From: Halomonas sp. M4R1S46
GTDB taxonomy: Bacteria; Pseudomonadota; Gammaproteobacteria; Pseudomonadales; Halomonadaceae
Assembly: GCF_025725685.1 (NCBI RefSeq)
Contig: NZ_CP107008.1
Span: 3,534,001-3,598,000 of the forward strand
Reading direction: 5' to 3'
Length of the DNA: 64,000 nucleotides
Below, piece after piece: positions 1-8,144 of this stretch. The translations under genes were made by a program, and so were the position numbers. The notes below the pieces were generated by a model. The model was not told the DNA's origin. It did not search any database and worked only from the letters and a program-made list of their open reading frames with translations. How positions within the stretch are numbered: position 1 is the first letter of the stretch; each line of letters starts with the position of its first letter.

Positions 1-44
1 AGATCTTCCGTGGCCGTGTTGGCCATGATGCGCTTGACCTTCAT
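1..44 (-). CDS. 5' end of a probable VOC/glyoxalase-family protein (partial)
   Basis: Only the first 14 codons are present (MKVKRIMANTATED), running off the left edge. The start is supported by a GAGGTGA ribosome-binding site just upstream. The N-terminus resembles the first beta strand of glyoxalase/bleomycin-resistance (VOC) proteins, which commonly begin MKVKRIVAN. With so little sequence the family call is tentative. The 200 bases between this gene and the LysE gene show no other gene. Confidence 0.45.
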   Translation of the reverse strand, partial: MKVKRIMANTATED

Positions 45-246
45 CCGTCACCTCGGCTGCTGTGTCCCTGGCGTGGTCGAGCAACGCACCCTCCCTGCCG
101 CATTCGCCGGTCGGATGCGCCCCATCCACCAGCCAGCCTAGACGGCGGGAGCGAGGCTGTCAGACGGCCTGCTAGAGGCGCCAATAAGACCCTGCCCGCG
201 CCGCGTCGAGCCGGCGTTGCGAGGCCCCTTTCTTCGCAAGGTCCCT

Positions 247-861
247 TCAAGGCCCGCCCGCTGCCAGCGGCAGCCACACGTGCTCGTAGCTGATGGATAA
301 CGCGACCCACACCAGCAGTGCCGCCATCGCCAGGCTGAAGCCCTTGAGAATCGTCGGGTTCTCGATGCGCTGCCCGACCACGGCGCCCATCAGCGCATAG
401 CTGCCGGGGGCGCCGAAGGCCAGCGCCGCCAGCCCCAGCGACCAGAGCACCAGGCTCGCGCCATGGATGCCGGCGGCGGGGAACTGGATCGTAGCGATCG
501 GCAGGGTCGCGATCATGCCCTTGGGATTGCAGAGCTGCATGATCAGGCCATCGCGAAAGCTCAGCACGCGTGACGCCTGGCGAATGGCCCCCGGGTCGAT
601 ACTCGAGCGGGCGACCTTGATGGCGAAGTAGAGGATATAGGCGCATCCCAGCGCCCCCACCACGGCGAGCATGTCGCCGCGCACCCAGGCCGCACCGAGC
701 CAGCCGAACGCCAGGAAGAGTACCAGCATGGCCAGCCCCACCCCGACGAAGAAGCCGAGGGAGGTTCTGGCCTGGCCGTTGAGGCCCGCATTCAGGCCGA
801 GCAGGTTCACGGGCCCAGGCGTGTACATGACGCCCAGGGCATAGGCGACGATCTCTAACAT
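247..861 (-). CDS. LysE-family amino-acid exporter
   Basis: A 204-residue inner-membrane protein, the usual size for LysE/RhtB exporters. The N-terminus has the family hallmark TPGPVNLLGLNAGLNGQ, and about six hydrophobic segments follow. LysE/RhtB proteins export amino acids or related small molecules by proton exchange; the substrate cannot be told from the sequence. The start MLEIVAYALG is chosen because it matches the family N-terminus. It lies 14 bases downstream of the AraC-type regulator on the same strand, so the two are probably one transcript and the regulator probably controls the exporter. Confidence 0.85.
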   Translation of the reverse strand: MLEIVAYALGVMYTPGPVNLLGLNAGLNGQARTSLGFFVGVGLAMLVLFLAFGWLGAAWVRGDMLAVVGALGCAYILYFAIKVARSSIDPGAIRQASRVLSFRDGLIMQLCNPKGMIATLPIATIQFPAAGIHGASLVLWSLGLAALAFGAPGSYALMGAVVGQRIENPTILKGFSLAMAALLVWVALSISYEHVWLPLAAGGP

Positions 862-875
862 GGGGAAGCCTCGGG

Positions 876-1709
876 TTATCGGCTGACGCTGCGCTGGTAC
901 TGGAGGGGCGTCATGCCATAGATGCGCTTGAAGCGGCGATTGAAATGGCTGAGGTCGGTAAAGCCATAGCGGAAGGCCACCTGATTGGGTGCCGCCCCCG
1001 CCGCCAGGAGGGTGCGCGCGGCATTGACCCGGCAGTTGAGCACATACTGGTGCGGCGTGATGCCGAACTGCTGCCGGAACAGGCGCAGGAAGTGGTACTT
1101 CGAGAGGTGGGCGGCCTGGCTGATATCGTCCAGCGATACATCGTCTTCGAGGTGCGCGAGGATGTAGTCCTTGGCCCGCAGCAGCAGCGCATCGGGCCGG
1201 CTCGGCCTGCCGTCCGGCCGATGATTGCCGGCACGCTGAACGAGGCGGGTCGCCACTCGGTAGAGGGCGTGCTCCTGATCGATGCGCGTGCCCTCCTGAT
1301 GGGTCACCAGATGAGCGAGGTCCAGGATGGCACGGCGCAACTCGGGATCCGCAATCAGGGTCTCGCCGCATCGGAACCTGCCGGCCCGCTCGCATCCCGC
1401 CGCATCGGCAAACAGTGCCTCGAGGTGGGCGGAAGGCACGTAGGTCATGACATACCCCAGCGCGCTGTCGCCCCCCGGGTGCCCATCGTGCACCTGCTCG
1501 GGATTGAACTGGATGACGTTGCCCGGCGGGCTGCGGTGGAACTGGCCGCCGCTGAAGAAATCCTGCCGCCCGGCGAGAGTGACGCCGAAGGCGTACTCCT
1601 CGTGGGCATGACGGTCGTAGCTGAAATCGCTCAGCGCCGCCTGCAGCACCGTAAGCTCGGGGATATGCCGGCTCTTGAAGTAGTCGAACCGACTGAATTG
1701 CTTCGCCAT
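876..1709 (-). CDS. AraC-family transcriptional regulator
   Basis: A 277-residue regulator. The N-terminal half is a cupin-like ligand-binding domain (HAHEEYAFGV around residue 40). The C-terminal about 100 residues form the double helix-turn-helix of AraC proteins, ending in the typical FNRRFKRIYGMTPLQYQ. A GGGAGG ribosome-binding site five bases upstream decides the MAKQFSRFDY start over a Met seven codons earlier. It is the first gene of a two-gene unit with the LysE exporter, a common AraC/LysE pairing in proteobacteria, so local control of export is inferred. Confidence 0.88.
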   Translation of the reverse strand: MAKQFSRFDYFKSRHIPELTVLQAALSDFSYDRHAHEEYAFGVTLAGRQDFFSGGQFHRSPPGNVIQFNPEQVHDGHPGGDSALGYVMTYVPSAHLEALFADAAGCERAGRFRCGETLIADPELRRAILDLAHLVTHQEGTRIDQEHALYRVATRLVQRAGNHRPDGRPSRPDALLLRAKDYILAHLEDDVSLDDISQAAHLSKYHFLRLFRQQFGITPHQYVLNCRVNAARTLLAAGAAPNQVAFRYGFTDLSHFNRRFKRIYGMTPLQYQRSVSR

Positions 1710-1851
1710 GCCTGCCTCCCGGAACGCCACTCAGGCATAGCTTAGGCCTGGCCCAGGCCACGGGCTTGGACATTATTGCGGAATTGGCCAGGATTCGCCG
1801 ACTCAGCGGCGATAACTCCTGTAGCTCATTTGATCATCCGGGACCCTACAG

Positions 1852-2637
1852 TTAGTCGACGATCGCACCGCAGGTCATGTTTGCGACTGTCCCGGTCATC
1901 GAACTTGCATGATCTGACGCCATGAGGGCGGCCATGTCGCCGACCTCGGCCAGGGCCGGCAAACGCTTGAGCAAGGTCATCTCTTCGAGCGAGGCGATGA
2001 AGTCATCTCGTGTCACCTTGCCGGCGGCGGCGTGAATATCCATCGTTTCGGGGATCGACTCCGGGGAGCCGGCCGAACGCAAGCAAACCACCCGCACGCC
2101 TTCGGGCCCAACCTCAGCGGCGAGTTGTCGGCATAAGCCTTCCAGCGCCGCACACGCCACGCCGAACCCCCCGCAGTGTGGAATGGCCAGGCGCGCGGGT
2201 GTCGCCGTGAGCATCAGAATCACGCCCGCCCCCTGCCTGGCCATATGCCGCGCCGCGGTGGTGGCCGTCAGGAACTGCGACCGCGTCGCCCTGTTGATCG
2301 GGCGGGCGAAATCCTCGAGCGACATCTCGACGAGCAGGGTGCCCTGAACGTCGTCCATGCCGATGGCATTGAACGAGATATCGATAAGTCCCGCCTTGCG
2401 GATGATCTCGGCGGCGTGCGCTTCTATGGCCTGTTCGTCGAGCGCGTCGACAACCGCCGTCTCAGCTACGCCGCCCGCCATGGAGATTTCCTTCGCGACC
2501 GCATCGAGCTTTGAAAGCGTGCGGCCGGCGAGGAAGACGCCTGCTCCCTCCCGGGCAAACGCGAGGGCAACCGCACGACCGATAGCCCCGCCAGCCCCAT
2601 AAATCACGGCATTCTTGTTGCTGAGCAGCATCTCCAT
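1852..2637 (-). CDS. SDR-fold protein lacking the catalytic Tyr/Lys
   Basis: A 261-residue Rossmann-fold protein of the short-chain dehydrogenase family. The cofactor loop is present as YGAGGAIGRAVA near residue 13, and an SDR-like NAIG follows. Where active SDRs carry YxxxK, this protein reads FGVAC, and the usual catalytic Ser position is Thr/Ala. It is therefore unlikely to be a classical oxidoreductase. It may bind a nucleotide without hydride transfer or use another mechanism. An AAAGGAG site precedes the MEMLL start; a second Met two codons on is also possible. It has no obvious operon partner. Confidence 0.8.
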   Translation of the reverse strand: MEMLLSNKNAVIYGAGGAIGRAVALAFAREGAGVFLAGRTLSKLDAVAKEISMAGGVAETAVVDALDEQAIEAHAAEIIRKAGLIDISFNAIGMDDVQGTLLVEMSLEDFARPINRATRSQFLTATTAARHMARQGAGVILMLTATPARLAIPHCGGFGVACAALEGLCRQLAAEVGPEGVRVVCLRSAGSPESIPETMDIHAAAGKVTRDDFIASLEEMTLLKRLPALAEVGDMAALMASDHASSMTGTVANMTCGAIVD

Positions 2638-2751
2638 TCTCCTTTCAGTTCGTGGGTGGTGATATCTGGTAGTCGAATGGAGAGCCCTGAAATCTACAAA
2701 GGAACGCCACGGAATTCGGGGGGGACAGCCCCGGGGGATCCCTCAGGGTCC

Positions 2752-2777
2752 GTCCCCGATCACTCGTCCCCGATCAC
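2752..2777. repeat. Two GTCCCCGATCAC repeats
   Basis: GTCCCCGATCAC occurs at 2752-2763 and again at 2766-2777, between the SDR gene and the azoreductase remnant. The same core, with ATTAC in place of ATCAC, recurs three times at 4413-4498. The intergenic position and spacing resemble REP-type elements, but no REP-associated transposase is in the window. Confidence 0.55.
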
Positions 2778-2794
2778 TCCACGGTGGTCGCCCC

Positions 2795-3180
2795 TCAGGC
2801 CGTCACCGCCGCCTCCCGGCTGGCCTGATGCCGCGCCTGCAGCCGGGCGATCAGCCCATCCACCCGGCGCTCTGCCGCCTCGAGGGAGGCGGCCAGCCGT
2901 TCCCCACCTTCTTCCTGATGCTCGATCGCCACCCGGTGGATACGGCTGATGCCGATGAATTCCAGCGCCGTGGCCAGGCCGGGTTCCAGGTGATTCATGT
3001 GGGCCAGCTCGCCGCCGGGCTCGAAGCCGGCGCCGCCCCGTGACGACAGGATGATCGCGTGACGCGGCCGGTCGGCCAGCAGGGGCGTGAAGGGGTCGTC
3101 CGGCCGGCTCGGGTCATAGTCCACCGTGCGCCCCATGCGCACCACCAGGTCCACCCAGGCCTTCAGCGTCGCCGGCATGG
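2795..3180 (-). pseudogene. 3' remnant of an AzoR/flavodoxin_2-type NAD(P)H oxidoreductase
   Basis: The reading frame matches the C-terminal about 125 residues of FMN-dependent azoreductase-like proteins. It starts at MPATLKAWVDLVVRMGRT, goes through LSSRGGAGFEPGG, and ends in FIGISRIHRVAIEHQ. The N-terminal FMN-phosphate loop and about 80 residues that should come before MPATLKAW are absent. The frame stays open upstream to about 3307, but that part has no family resemblance. The gene appears 5'-truncated and non-functional. Confidence 0.7.
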
Positions 3181-3335
3181 CGGACCACCCTCCAGCGATG
3201 GTGGAGAGCGGGAGTGCCACGTCCTTGCAACCGCCCCGACGCGGTATGCCACCCTGAATCGTCGGCGCCTTGTCGCCCCATGACAGGCTATCTTCAAGGT
3301 TCCCCATACCGGTAGACGGAAAGGAGTACTCCCAT

Positions 3336-3623
3336 ATGAGCGACAGGAATGCCTACGAACAGAAGCTGCGCGCCAAGCTGGATGAACTGCAGGCCGAGGT
3401 GGACAAGCTGAAGGCGCGGGCCCGGGGTGCCGAGGCCGATGCACGTATCGAGCAGGAGAAGGAGGTCGATCGGCTCGAGGCGAAACGTGACGAGATGCGC
3501 CAGAAGCTCGACGAGCTGCGCCATTCCAGTGACGACGCCTGGGACGACGTCAAGGCCGGCGCGGAGCGCGCCTGGGAGTCTCTGAGTGACTCCATCAAGT
3601 CCGCCCGCTCCCGCTTCAAGTGA
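3336..3623 (+). CDS. Small coiled-coil protein
   Basis: A 95-residue, highly charged protein that is almost entirely heptad-like coiled coil (KLDELQAEVDKLKARARG, then RLEAKRDEMRQKLDEL). It has an amphipathic tail rich in Ala, Ser and Lys. It has no signal peptide or membrane segment. Similar small proteins in halophilic gammaproteobacteria are annotated only as coiled-coil or stress-associated. An AAGGAG site upstream supports the ATG. Function is unknown. Confidence 0.8.
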   Translation: MSDRNAYEQKLRAKLDELQAEVDKLKARARGAEADARIEQEKEVDRLEAKRDEMRQKLDELRHSSDDAWDDVKAGAERAWESLSDSIKSARSRFK

Positions 3624-3681
3624 CCCTGCCGGGAGCCCCCCTCAGGCAGCCGCCCTGCCTCGATGGGACGCTCCCGGAGGA

Positions 3682-4377
3682 TCAGCTTTCCCCCAGCGCC
3701 AGGCGCACGACCTGCTCGGCATGGATTTCCGTGGTGTCGTAGAGCGTGACCGCGGTATCCCCCGCCTGAATCAAGAGTCCCATCTCGGTACAGCCCAGAA
3801 TCACTCCCTGGGCGCCTCGCTGGGCCAGGGAGTCCACCACCCCGAGGTAGGCGACTTTCGATTCAGGCTTGATCACCCCCTGGCAGAGTTCCTGAAAGAT
3901 GACGGCGTGAATCACCTCCCGCTGCGCCGCATCGGGTACCAGCACCTCGATGCCGCGCGCCTCGAGCCTTTCGCGGTAGAACGCCAGCTCCATCGTGAAC
4001 CGGGTTCCCAGAAGCCCCACGCACGTCACGCCGTCGCTCGCCAGTACGCTGGCCGTGGCATCCGCGATATGCAGCAGGGGAGCCTCTACCACGCGCTCTA
4101 TCTGTGGGGCGACCTTGTGCATGGTGTTTGTGCAGAGCACGAGGAAGTCTGCCCCGGCGGCTTTCACCGCCTGGGCCGCTGAGCCGAGGATCTCGGCGGC
4201 GGCGTCCCAGTCGCCACGGAGCTGCAGGGGCTCGATCTCGGCAAAGTCGACGCTGTAGAGCACCAGCCTGGCCGAGTGCAGACCGCCCAGTCGATTTCTC
4301 ACCTGCTGATTGATGAGGCGGTAATAGGTCTGGGTCGATTCCCAGCTCATGCCGCCGATCAGCCCAATGGTTTGCAT
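3682..4377 (-). CDS. Aspartate/glutamate racemase family protein
   Basis: A 231-residue cytoplasmic enzyme of the PLP-independent aspartate/glutamate racemase superfamily. It begins MQTIGLIGGMSWEST, the family N-terminal signature. Both catalytic cysteines are visible, in LCTNTMHK and in LGCTEMGLL. These enzymes interconvert L- and D-amino acids by a two-base Cys/Cys mechanism; YgeA-like members have broad specificity. The gene stands alone. The exact substrate cannot be assigned. Confidence 0.88.
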   Translation of the reverse strand: MQTIGLIGGMSWESTQTYYRLINQQVRNRLGGLHSARLVLYSVDFAEIEPLQLRGDWDAAAEILGSAAQAVKAAGADFLVLCTNTMHKVAPQIERVVEAPLLHIADATASVLASDGVTCVGLLGTRFTMELAFYRERLEARGIEVLVPDAAQREVIHAVIFQELCQGVIKPESKVAYLGVVDSLAQRGAQGVILGCTEMGLLIQAGDTAVTLYDTTEIHAEQVVRLALGES

Positions 4378-4397
4378 ACTCCCTCCCCACTCCCTGC

Positions 4398-4499
4398 GGC
4401 CGATAGGGGTACGTCCCCGATTACCCGCCCGTCCCCGATTACCCGTTTGTCAGGCTAGCAGAGATCGCTCGGCCGATAGGGGGTACGTCCCCGATTACC
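4398..4499. repeat. Direct repeat containing GTCCCCGATTAC
   Basis: A 28-29 base unit beginning GGCCGATAGGGG and ending GTCCCCGATTACC is present at 4398-4425 and 4471-4499; the second copy has one extra G. A third GTCCCCGATTAC core lies between them at 4431-4442. Together with the pair at 2752-2777 this makes five cores within 1.8 kb, all intergenic. Confidence 0.65.
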
Positions 4500-4514
4500 G
4501 ATCTCCGCACCCGA

Positions 4515-5045
4515 TCACCGCAACGGCTTGCGGTAGCGCAGTTCATGCAGTTCCTTGCCGCCGAGCCGGAGGGATGCCCGGCGGCCATCCGGCGAGTAGC
4601 CGAGCCGTGCATAGAAGCGCCGCGCCCGCTGGTTCGCCTCGAGCACCCAGAGGCTGGCCAGCCGGTGGCCGTCCCCCGCCAGCCGCCGCTCGGCGGCGGC
4701 CAGCAGCGCCCGGCCCACACCACGCCCCCACTGCTCGGCCCGCAGGTAAATGGCGTAGACCTCTCCGGCATCGGCGGCGTCCTCGTCGCGACTGGGTCCC
4801 ATGGCGACCCAGCCCACCACGCGGCCACCGGCCGCCGTGGCCACCAGGGTGCCGCCCGGCGTGGCCGCCAGCGAAGCGAGCCAGCGTCGGGTGAAGCGCA
4901 TCGCCGAGAGTCGCCTCAGGTAGCCCTCGGGCACGATGCCGGCATAGGCATCGTGCCAGGCGCCCACGTGGATGCGGGCGATGTCGCGGGCGTCCCTCGG
5001 GCCGGCGTCACGGATCACGGCGGCAGGTCCACGGACGAATGGCAT
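4515..5045 (-). CDS. GNAT-family N-acetyltransferase
   Basis: A 176-residue acetyltransferase of the GNAT fold. The acetyl-CoA binding loop is clear as RAEQWGRGVGRALL, followed by the VLEANQRARRFYARLGY motif common to the family. The start MPFVRGPAAVIRDAG is chosen over a Met 15 codons upstream because the GNAT fold begins there and a GGGAGA site precedes it. The substrate is unknown, and no neighbour suggests one. Confidence 0.85.
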   Translation of the reverse strand: MPFVRGPAAVIRDAGPRDARDIARIHVGAWHDAYAGIVPEGYLRRLSAMRFTRRWLASLAATPGGTLVATAAGGRVVGWVAMGPSRDEDAADAGEVYAIYLRAEQWGRGVGRALLAAAERRLAGDGHRLASLWVLEANQRARRFYARLGYSPDGRRASLRLGGKELHELRYRKPLR

Positions 5046-5205
5046 CGGCAGGCGTCTCCCCTGTAGCAGGCATCGTAACGGAGCCGGCATGGCGACTCCG
5101 CCAGCCTAGCATCCCGGGACGATCGCTCGCCCGGGAACGGTCGGCAGGATAGCGGTCCAGCACGTATGCTGAGGGCCTGTGAGGACCAAAGGGGAAGGAC
5201 CCACC

Positions 5206-5985
5206 ATGTCATTGATGTTCAAGCCGCGCCGGCGCGGCGGCAAGTGGCCCACGCGCCTCGCCTGGCTGGCGGTGATCCTGCTGATCGTGGCCGCCCTGCT
5301 GTTGGGCGGCGCGGGGCCGGCCTACCGGCTCGACCTGGTGTCGCTCTCCACCTCCTTCGCGTGGCTGCGTCAGGGCGCGCATCTGGCGATCGGCGCCGGC
5401 GCGGTGGGGCTGGTGGCGCTGGTCGTCGCCATGGTCTGCCGGCGCTGGCGGGTCGCGCTGGTGGGTACCCTGGTGATCGTCGCCGGGGCGAGCCTGGTGG
5501 CGCTGCCGGCCCAGCTGATGCAGCTCGCCCGCAGCGTGCCGCCGATCCACGACATCACCACGGACCTGGAGAACCCGCCCGCCTTCGAGGCCCTGGTGAC
5601 CGCCCGGGAGGCGGCGCCCAACGCCGTGGCCTACCCTGGCGAGGCCACCGCCCGCCAGCAGCGGACCGGCTACCCGCGGCTCGGGCCGCTCACCCTGGAC
5701 GCCACGCTCGGCGAGGTCCGGGCCGCCGCCGAGGCCATGGCCCGGGAGCTGGGCTGGGAGATCGCCGCCGTCGAGCCGAAGCGGATCGAGGCCACCGCCA
5801 CCACCCGCTGGTTCGGCTTCCGGGACGACGTGGTGATCCGCCTGACGGAGACGGACGACGGCGTAAGGGTCGACATGCGCTCCGCCTCCCGGGTCGGCAA
5901 GAACGACCTCGGCACCAATGCGGCGCGCATCCAGGCCTACCTGGAGGCGCTGGGTCGGCGGGTCGATGGCACCACCGCGCCGTGA
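5206..5985 (+). CDS. DUF1499 membrane protein
   Basis: A 259-residue protein. The first half has three hydrophobic segments (about residues 18-38, 58-77 and 84-105). The second half is a DUF1499 domain, starting near DITTDLENPPAF and containing RWFGFRDDVVIRL and the conserved RSASRVGKNDLGTNAARI. DUF1499 proteins are widespread in proteobacteria and plants and have no established function. The ATG follows a GGGGAAGGA site. It stands alone upstream of bacterioferritin. Confidence 0.82.
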   Translation: MSLMFKPRRRGGKWPTRLAWLAVILLIVAALLLGGAGPAYRLDLVSLSTSFAWLRQGAHLAIGAGAVGLVALVVAMVCRRWRVALVGTLVIVAGASLVALPAQLMQLARSVPPIHDITTDLENPPAFEALVTAREAAPNAVAYPGEATARQQRTGYPRLGPLTLDATLGEVRAAAEAMARELGWEIAAVEPKRIEATATTRWFGFRDDVVIRLTETDDGVRVDMRSASRVGKNDLGTNAARIQAYLEALGRRVDGTTAP

Positions 5986-6042
5986 AACGAATTGCGAATC
6001 GCACGCAAAGGCAGTCTCAACCATATGAATTTAAAGGAAAAT

Positions 6043-6071
6043 TTGACCAGCGACGCGGTTCTGCCTAGGAT
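6043..6071 (+). promoter_or_regulatory. Sigma-70 promoter for bacterioferritin
   Basis: TTGACC at 6043-6048 and TAGGAT at 6066-6071 are separated by exactly 17 bases, 38 bases before the bfr start. The local AT-richness also fits a promoter. No convincing Fur box was recognised beside it. Confidence 0.6.
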
Positions 6072-6108
6072 ACCGTCCTGACATCCCCTGCGCCAGGAAA
6101 GGATCCCC

Positions 6109-6576
6109 ATGAAAGGCAACCCCGAGATCATCGACGCCCTGAACGGACTGCTCGCCGCCGAACTCGCCGCCATGGACCAGTACTTCATCCATGCCGAGAT
6201 GTACGCCGACATGGGCCTCAACAAGCTCCACGAGCGCATCGCCCACGAGTTCGACGACGAGAAGGGCCATGCCAAGCAGCTGATCGAGCGGATCCTGTTC
6301 CTCGAGGGCAAGCCCGATATCCACACCCGCACCCCGGTGCGCATCGGCCAGGACGTGGAGGAGATGCTCGCCAACGACCTGCAGCTGGAATACGAGGTGG
6401 GCGACGCCCTGAAGGCCGCCATCGCCCTGTGCGAGCGGGAGCGCGACTTCCAGACCCGCACCGTGCTGATGCCGCTGCTCACCGACACCGAGCAGGACCA
6501 CGCCTACTGGCTGGAGCAGCAGCTCCGGCTGATCAGGCTGGTGGGCCGCGAGAATTACCTGACCGCGCAGATGTGA
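6109..6576 (+). CDS. bfr: Bacterioferritin subunit without the haem-ligand Met
   Basis: A 155-residue iron-storage subunit; E. coli Bfr has 158. Family proteins form 24-mers that oxidise Fe2+ and store it as a ferric mineral. The ferroxidase ligands are all present: Glu18, Glu51, His54, Glu94, Glu128 and His131 (the last two shifted by one). Position 52, the Met that ligates haem in E. coli Bfr, is Lys here (DDEKGHAK). Homomers of this subunit should therefore not bind the interfacial haem. The gene has its own promoter and an AGGAAAGGA ribosome-binding site. No bfd or second bfr is adjacent. Confidence 0.92.
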   Translation: MKGNPEIIDALNGLLAAELAAMDQYFIHAEMYADMGLNKLHERIAHEFDDEKGHAKQLIERILFLEGKPDIHTRTPVRIGQDVEEMLANDLQLEYEVGDALKAAIALCERERDFQTRTVLMPLLTDTEQDHAYWLEQQLRLIRLVGRENYLTAQM

Positions 6577-6687
6577 GCTGACGCGGCGAAGCCCTCGGCC
6601 CAGTCGGGCGACTCCTCGTGTCAGGGGGGCGGCGTCACCAGGCGCGGGGTGGAAAGGGAGCGATGGTGGCGTGCTCGGCCGAGACCA

Positions 6688-7062
6688 TCATGCCTCTCCG
6701 CCGCGAGGCTCGCCGCGCCCCGCCAGCGCGCGCCGGAACTCGTCCCGCCAGGCCTCGGCGTGGGCCGAGGGATCGGTCGGGAAGCGGCCCAGCTCCACGG
6801 CGAGGTCGAAGAAGCCCTGCGCCGGCAGGCCCTCGCCTCGCCGGCTGACCACCAGGGCGGCGATGAAGGGGCGCCCCCGGCGGGCGTCCTCCCCCATCAG
6901 CGCCTCCAGCGCCTGGGCGACGCGCTGGATGGTCCGCGGCGGGGCGAGCCCCAGCGCCTCGGCGAGCTGCTGGTAGGTCATCGGCAGCAGGCTCTCGGGG
7001 GCCAGCTCGAGCACCCGACGGGCCCGGACGGCGAGGGCCGCCGCGGGGTCTGGCGTTGTCAT
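6688..7062 (-). CDS. Uncharacterised 124-residue protein
   Basis: A cytoplasmic protein without membrane segments. Residues 30-60 (TYQQLAEALGLAPPRTIQRV) look like a helix-turn-helix, and the middle reads GRPFIAALVVSRRGEGLP. No family was recognised. Its start lies 38 bases after the NAD(P)-binding protein gene on the same strand, so the two are probably cotranscribed. DNA binding is only an inference from the helix pattern. Confidence 0.65.
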   Translation of the reverse strand: MTTPDPAAALAVRARRVLELAPESLLPMTYQQLAEALGLAPPRTIQRVAQALEALMGEDARRGRPFIAALVVSRRGEGLPAQGFFDLAVELGRFPTDPSAHAEAWRDEFRRALAGRGEPRGGEA

Positions 7063-7100
7063 GGCGGTGTCTCCTCTGGGGGGCCGGGTGGCGGGGCGGC

Positions 7101-7733
7101 TCAGGCCAGGGCCTCGGCAATCGCACGCTCGCCGTCCAGCAGGTGGAACTCCCGGTCGACCAGCGCCCGCGCCTGCACCAGGTGCAGCAAGGCATGGGCC
7201 ACGTTGGCCCGCGACACGGTGTTCTCGCCGCCGCTCTCCTCCAGCGAGGTGGCGACCCTGCGCGTGGCGGGCGCGTCGGTCAGCCGCCCGGGCTTGAGGA
7301 TCAGGTGCGGCACGCCGGCACTGCGCAGGTAGGCGTCGGCGGCGAACTTGGCGGCCATGTAGGGGCGCAGCTTCTCCGGTGCGGCCTGGGGATCCTCGGC
7401 GCGCAGGGCGCTGACCATCACGAAGCGCGAAAGCCCCAGCTCGCGTGCCAGGTCGACGGCGCGGGTCGCGGCGTAGAGGTCGATCAGCAGCGTCTTGTCG
7501 GGGCCGGTGTGGGGGCCGGAGCCGGCGGTGAAGAGCACCTGGTCGCAGCCCGCGAAGGCGTGGCGGAAGTCGCCCTCCAGGTCGGCCACCACCGTGTCGA
7601 TGCCGCGCTCCTCGAACCAGGCGCGCTGCGCCTCGCGGCGGACCATGGCCTTGATGGGCACCCCGGCCGCCTGGGCCAGCTCGCAGAACTGGCGGCCGAT
7701 CTGGCCGTTGGCGCCGATGACCAGTGTCGTCAT
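7101..7733 (-). CDS. NAD(P)-binding Rossmann-fold protein (atypical SDR)
   Basis: A 210-residue protein with the N-terminal dinucleotide loop VIGANGQIGRQF and a later FVMVSALRAEDP segment. It ends in VSRANVAHALLHLV, as in atypical SDR/NmrA-like proteins of the YhfK/YwnB type. These proteins bind NAD(P)H; catalytic roles are mostly unproven. A GGGAGGA site upstream supports the MTTLVIG start. It is the first gene of a likely two-gene unit with the 124-residue protein. Confidence 0.85.
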   Translation of the reverse strand: MTTLVIGANGQIGRQFCELAQAAGVPIKAMVRREAQRAWFEERGIDTVVADLEGDFRHAFAGCDQVLFTAGSGPHTGPDKTLLIDLYAATRAVDLARELGLSRFVMVSALRAEDPQAAPEKLRPYMAAKFAADAYLRSAGVPHLILKPGRLTDAPATRRVATSLEESGGENTVSRANVAHALLHLVQARALVDREFHLLDGERAIAEALA

Positions 7734-7906
7734 GCTGCTTCCTCCCTGTCGGTTGCCTGTCGCGGACCACTCGGTAGACGGCGCGTCGCGCGGAAACGCC
7801 AAGCCTAGCATGAAGGATAGGCCGACTGGCCTGGCCGGCGGCGGCCCGGTGCCGTAAGCTGCCACGCCATGCTTACCGCACCCCAGCGCAACGAGGAGCG
7901 AGCCCC

Positions 7907-8122
7907 GTGAACCCCGAAGACCTGGAACGGCTGGTCACCCTGCGCATGCCCTTCGGCAAGCACGCGGGCACCCTGATCGCCGACCTGCCCGGCCCCTACC
8001 TCAACTGGTTCGCCCGGGAGGGCTTTCCCGAGGGGCAGATCGGCCGGTTGCTGCAACTGATGCACGAGATCGACCACAACGGGCTGAGCGAGCTCCTCGA
8101 CCCCCTGCGCCGGGATACCTGA
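7907..8122 (+). CDS. DUF3820 family small protein
   Basis: A 71-residue protein with the DUF3820 pattern MPFGKHAG, DLPGPYLNWFAREGFP and a short helical end. It uses a GTG start preceded by GAGGAGC. The family is common in gammaproteobacteria, often next to translation or nucleic-acid genes, with no firm function. It ends 22 bases before arfB on the same strand, so the two are likely cotranscribed. Confidence 0.85.
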   Translation: MNPEDLERLVTLRMPFGKHAGTLIADLPGPYLNWFAREGFPEGQIGRLLQLMHEIDHNGLSELLDPLRRDT

Positions 8123-8144
8123 GCCCCCAGACGACGAGGTTGCC

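Noticed and set aside
945..1745. Long open frame opposite the AraC gene
   Set aside because: It is antisense to a well-supported AraC protein, has no family motifs, and long antisense frames are expected at this GC content.
5980..6040. Possible Fur box before bfr
   Set aside because: The AT-rich stretch does not give three GATAAT-like hexamers; only the sigma-70 promoter is convincing.
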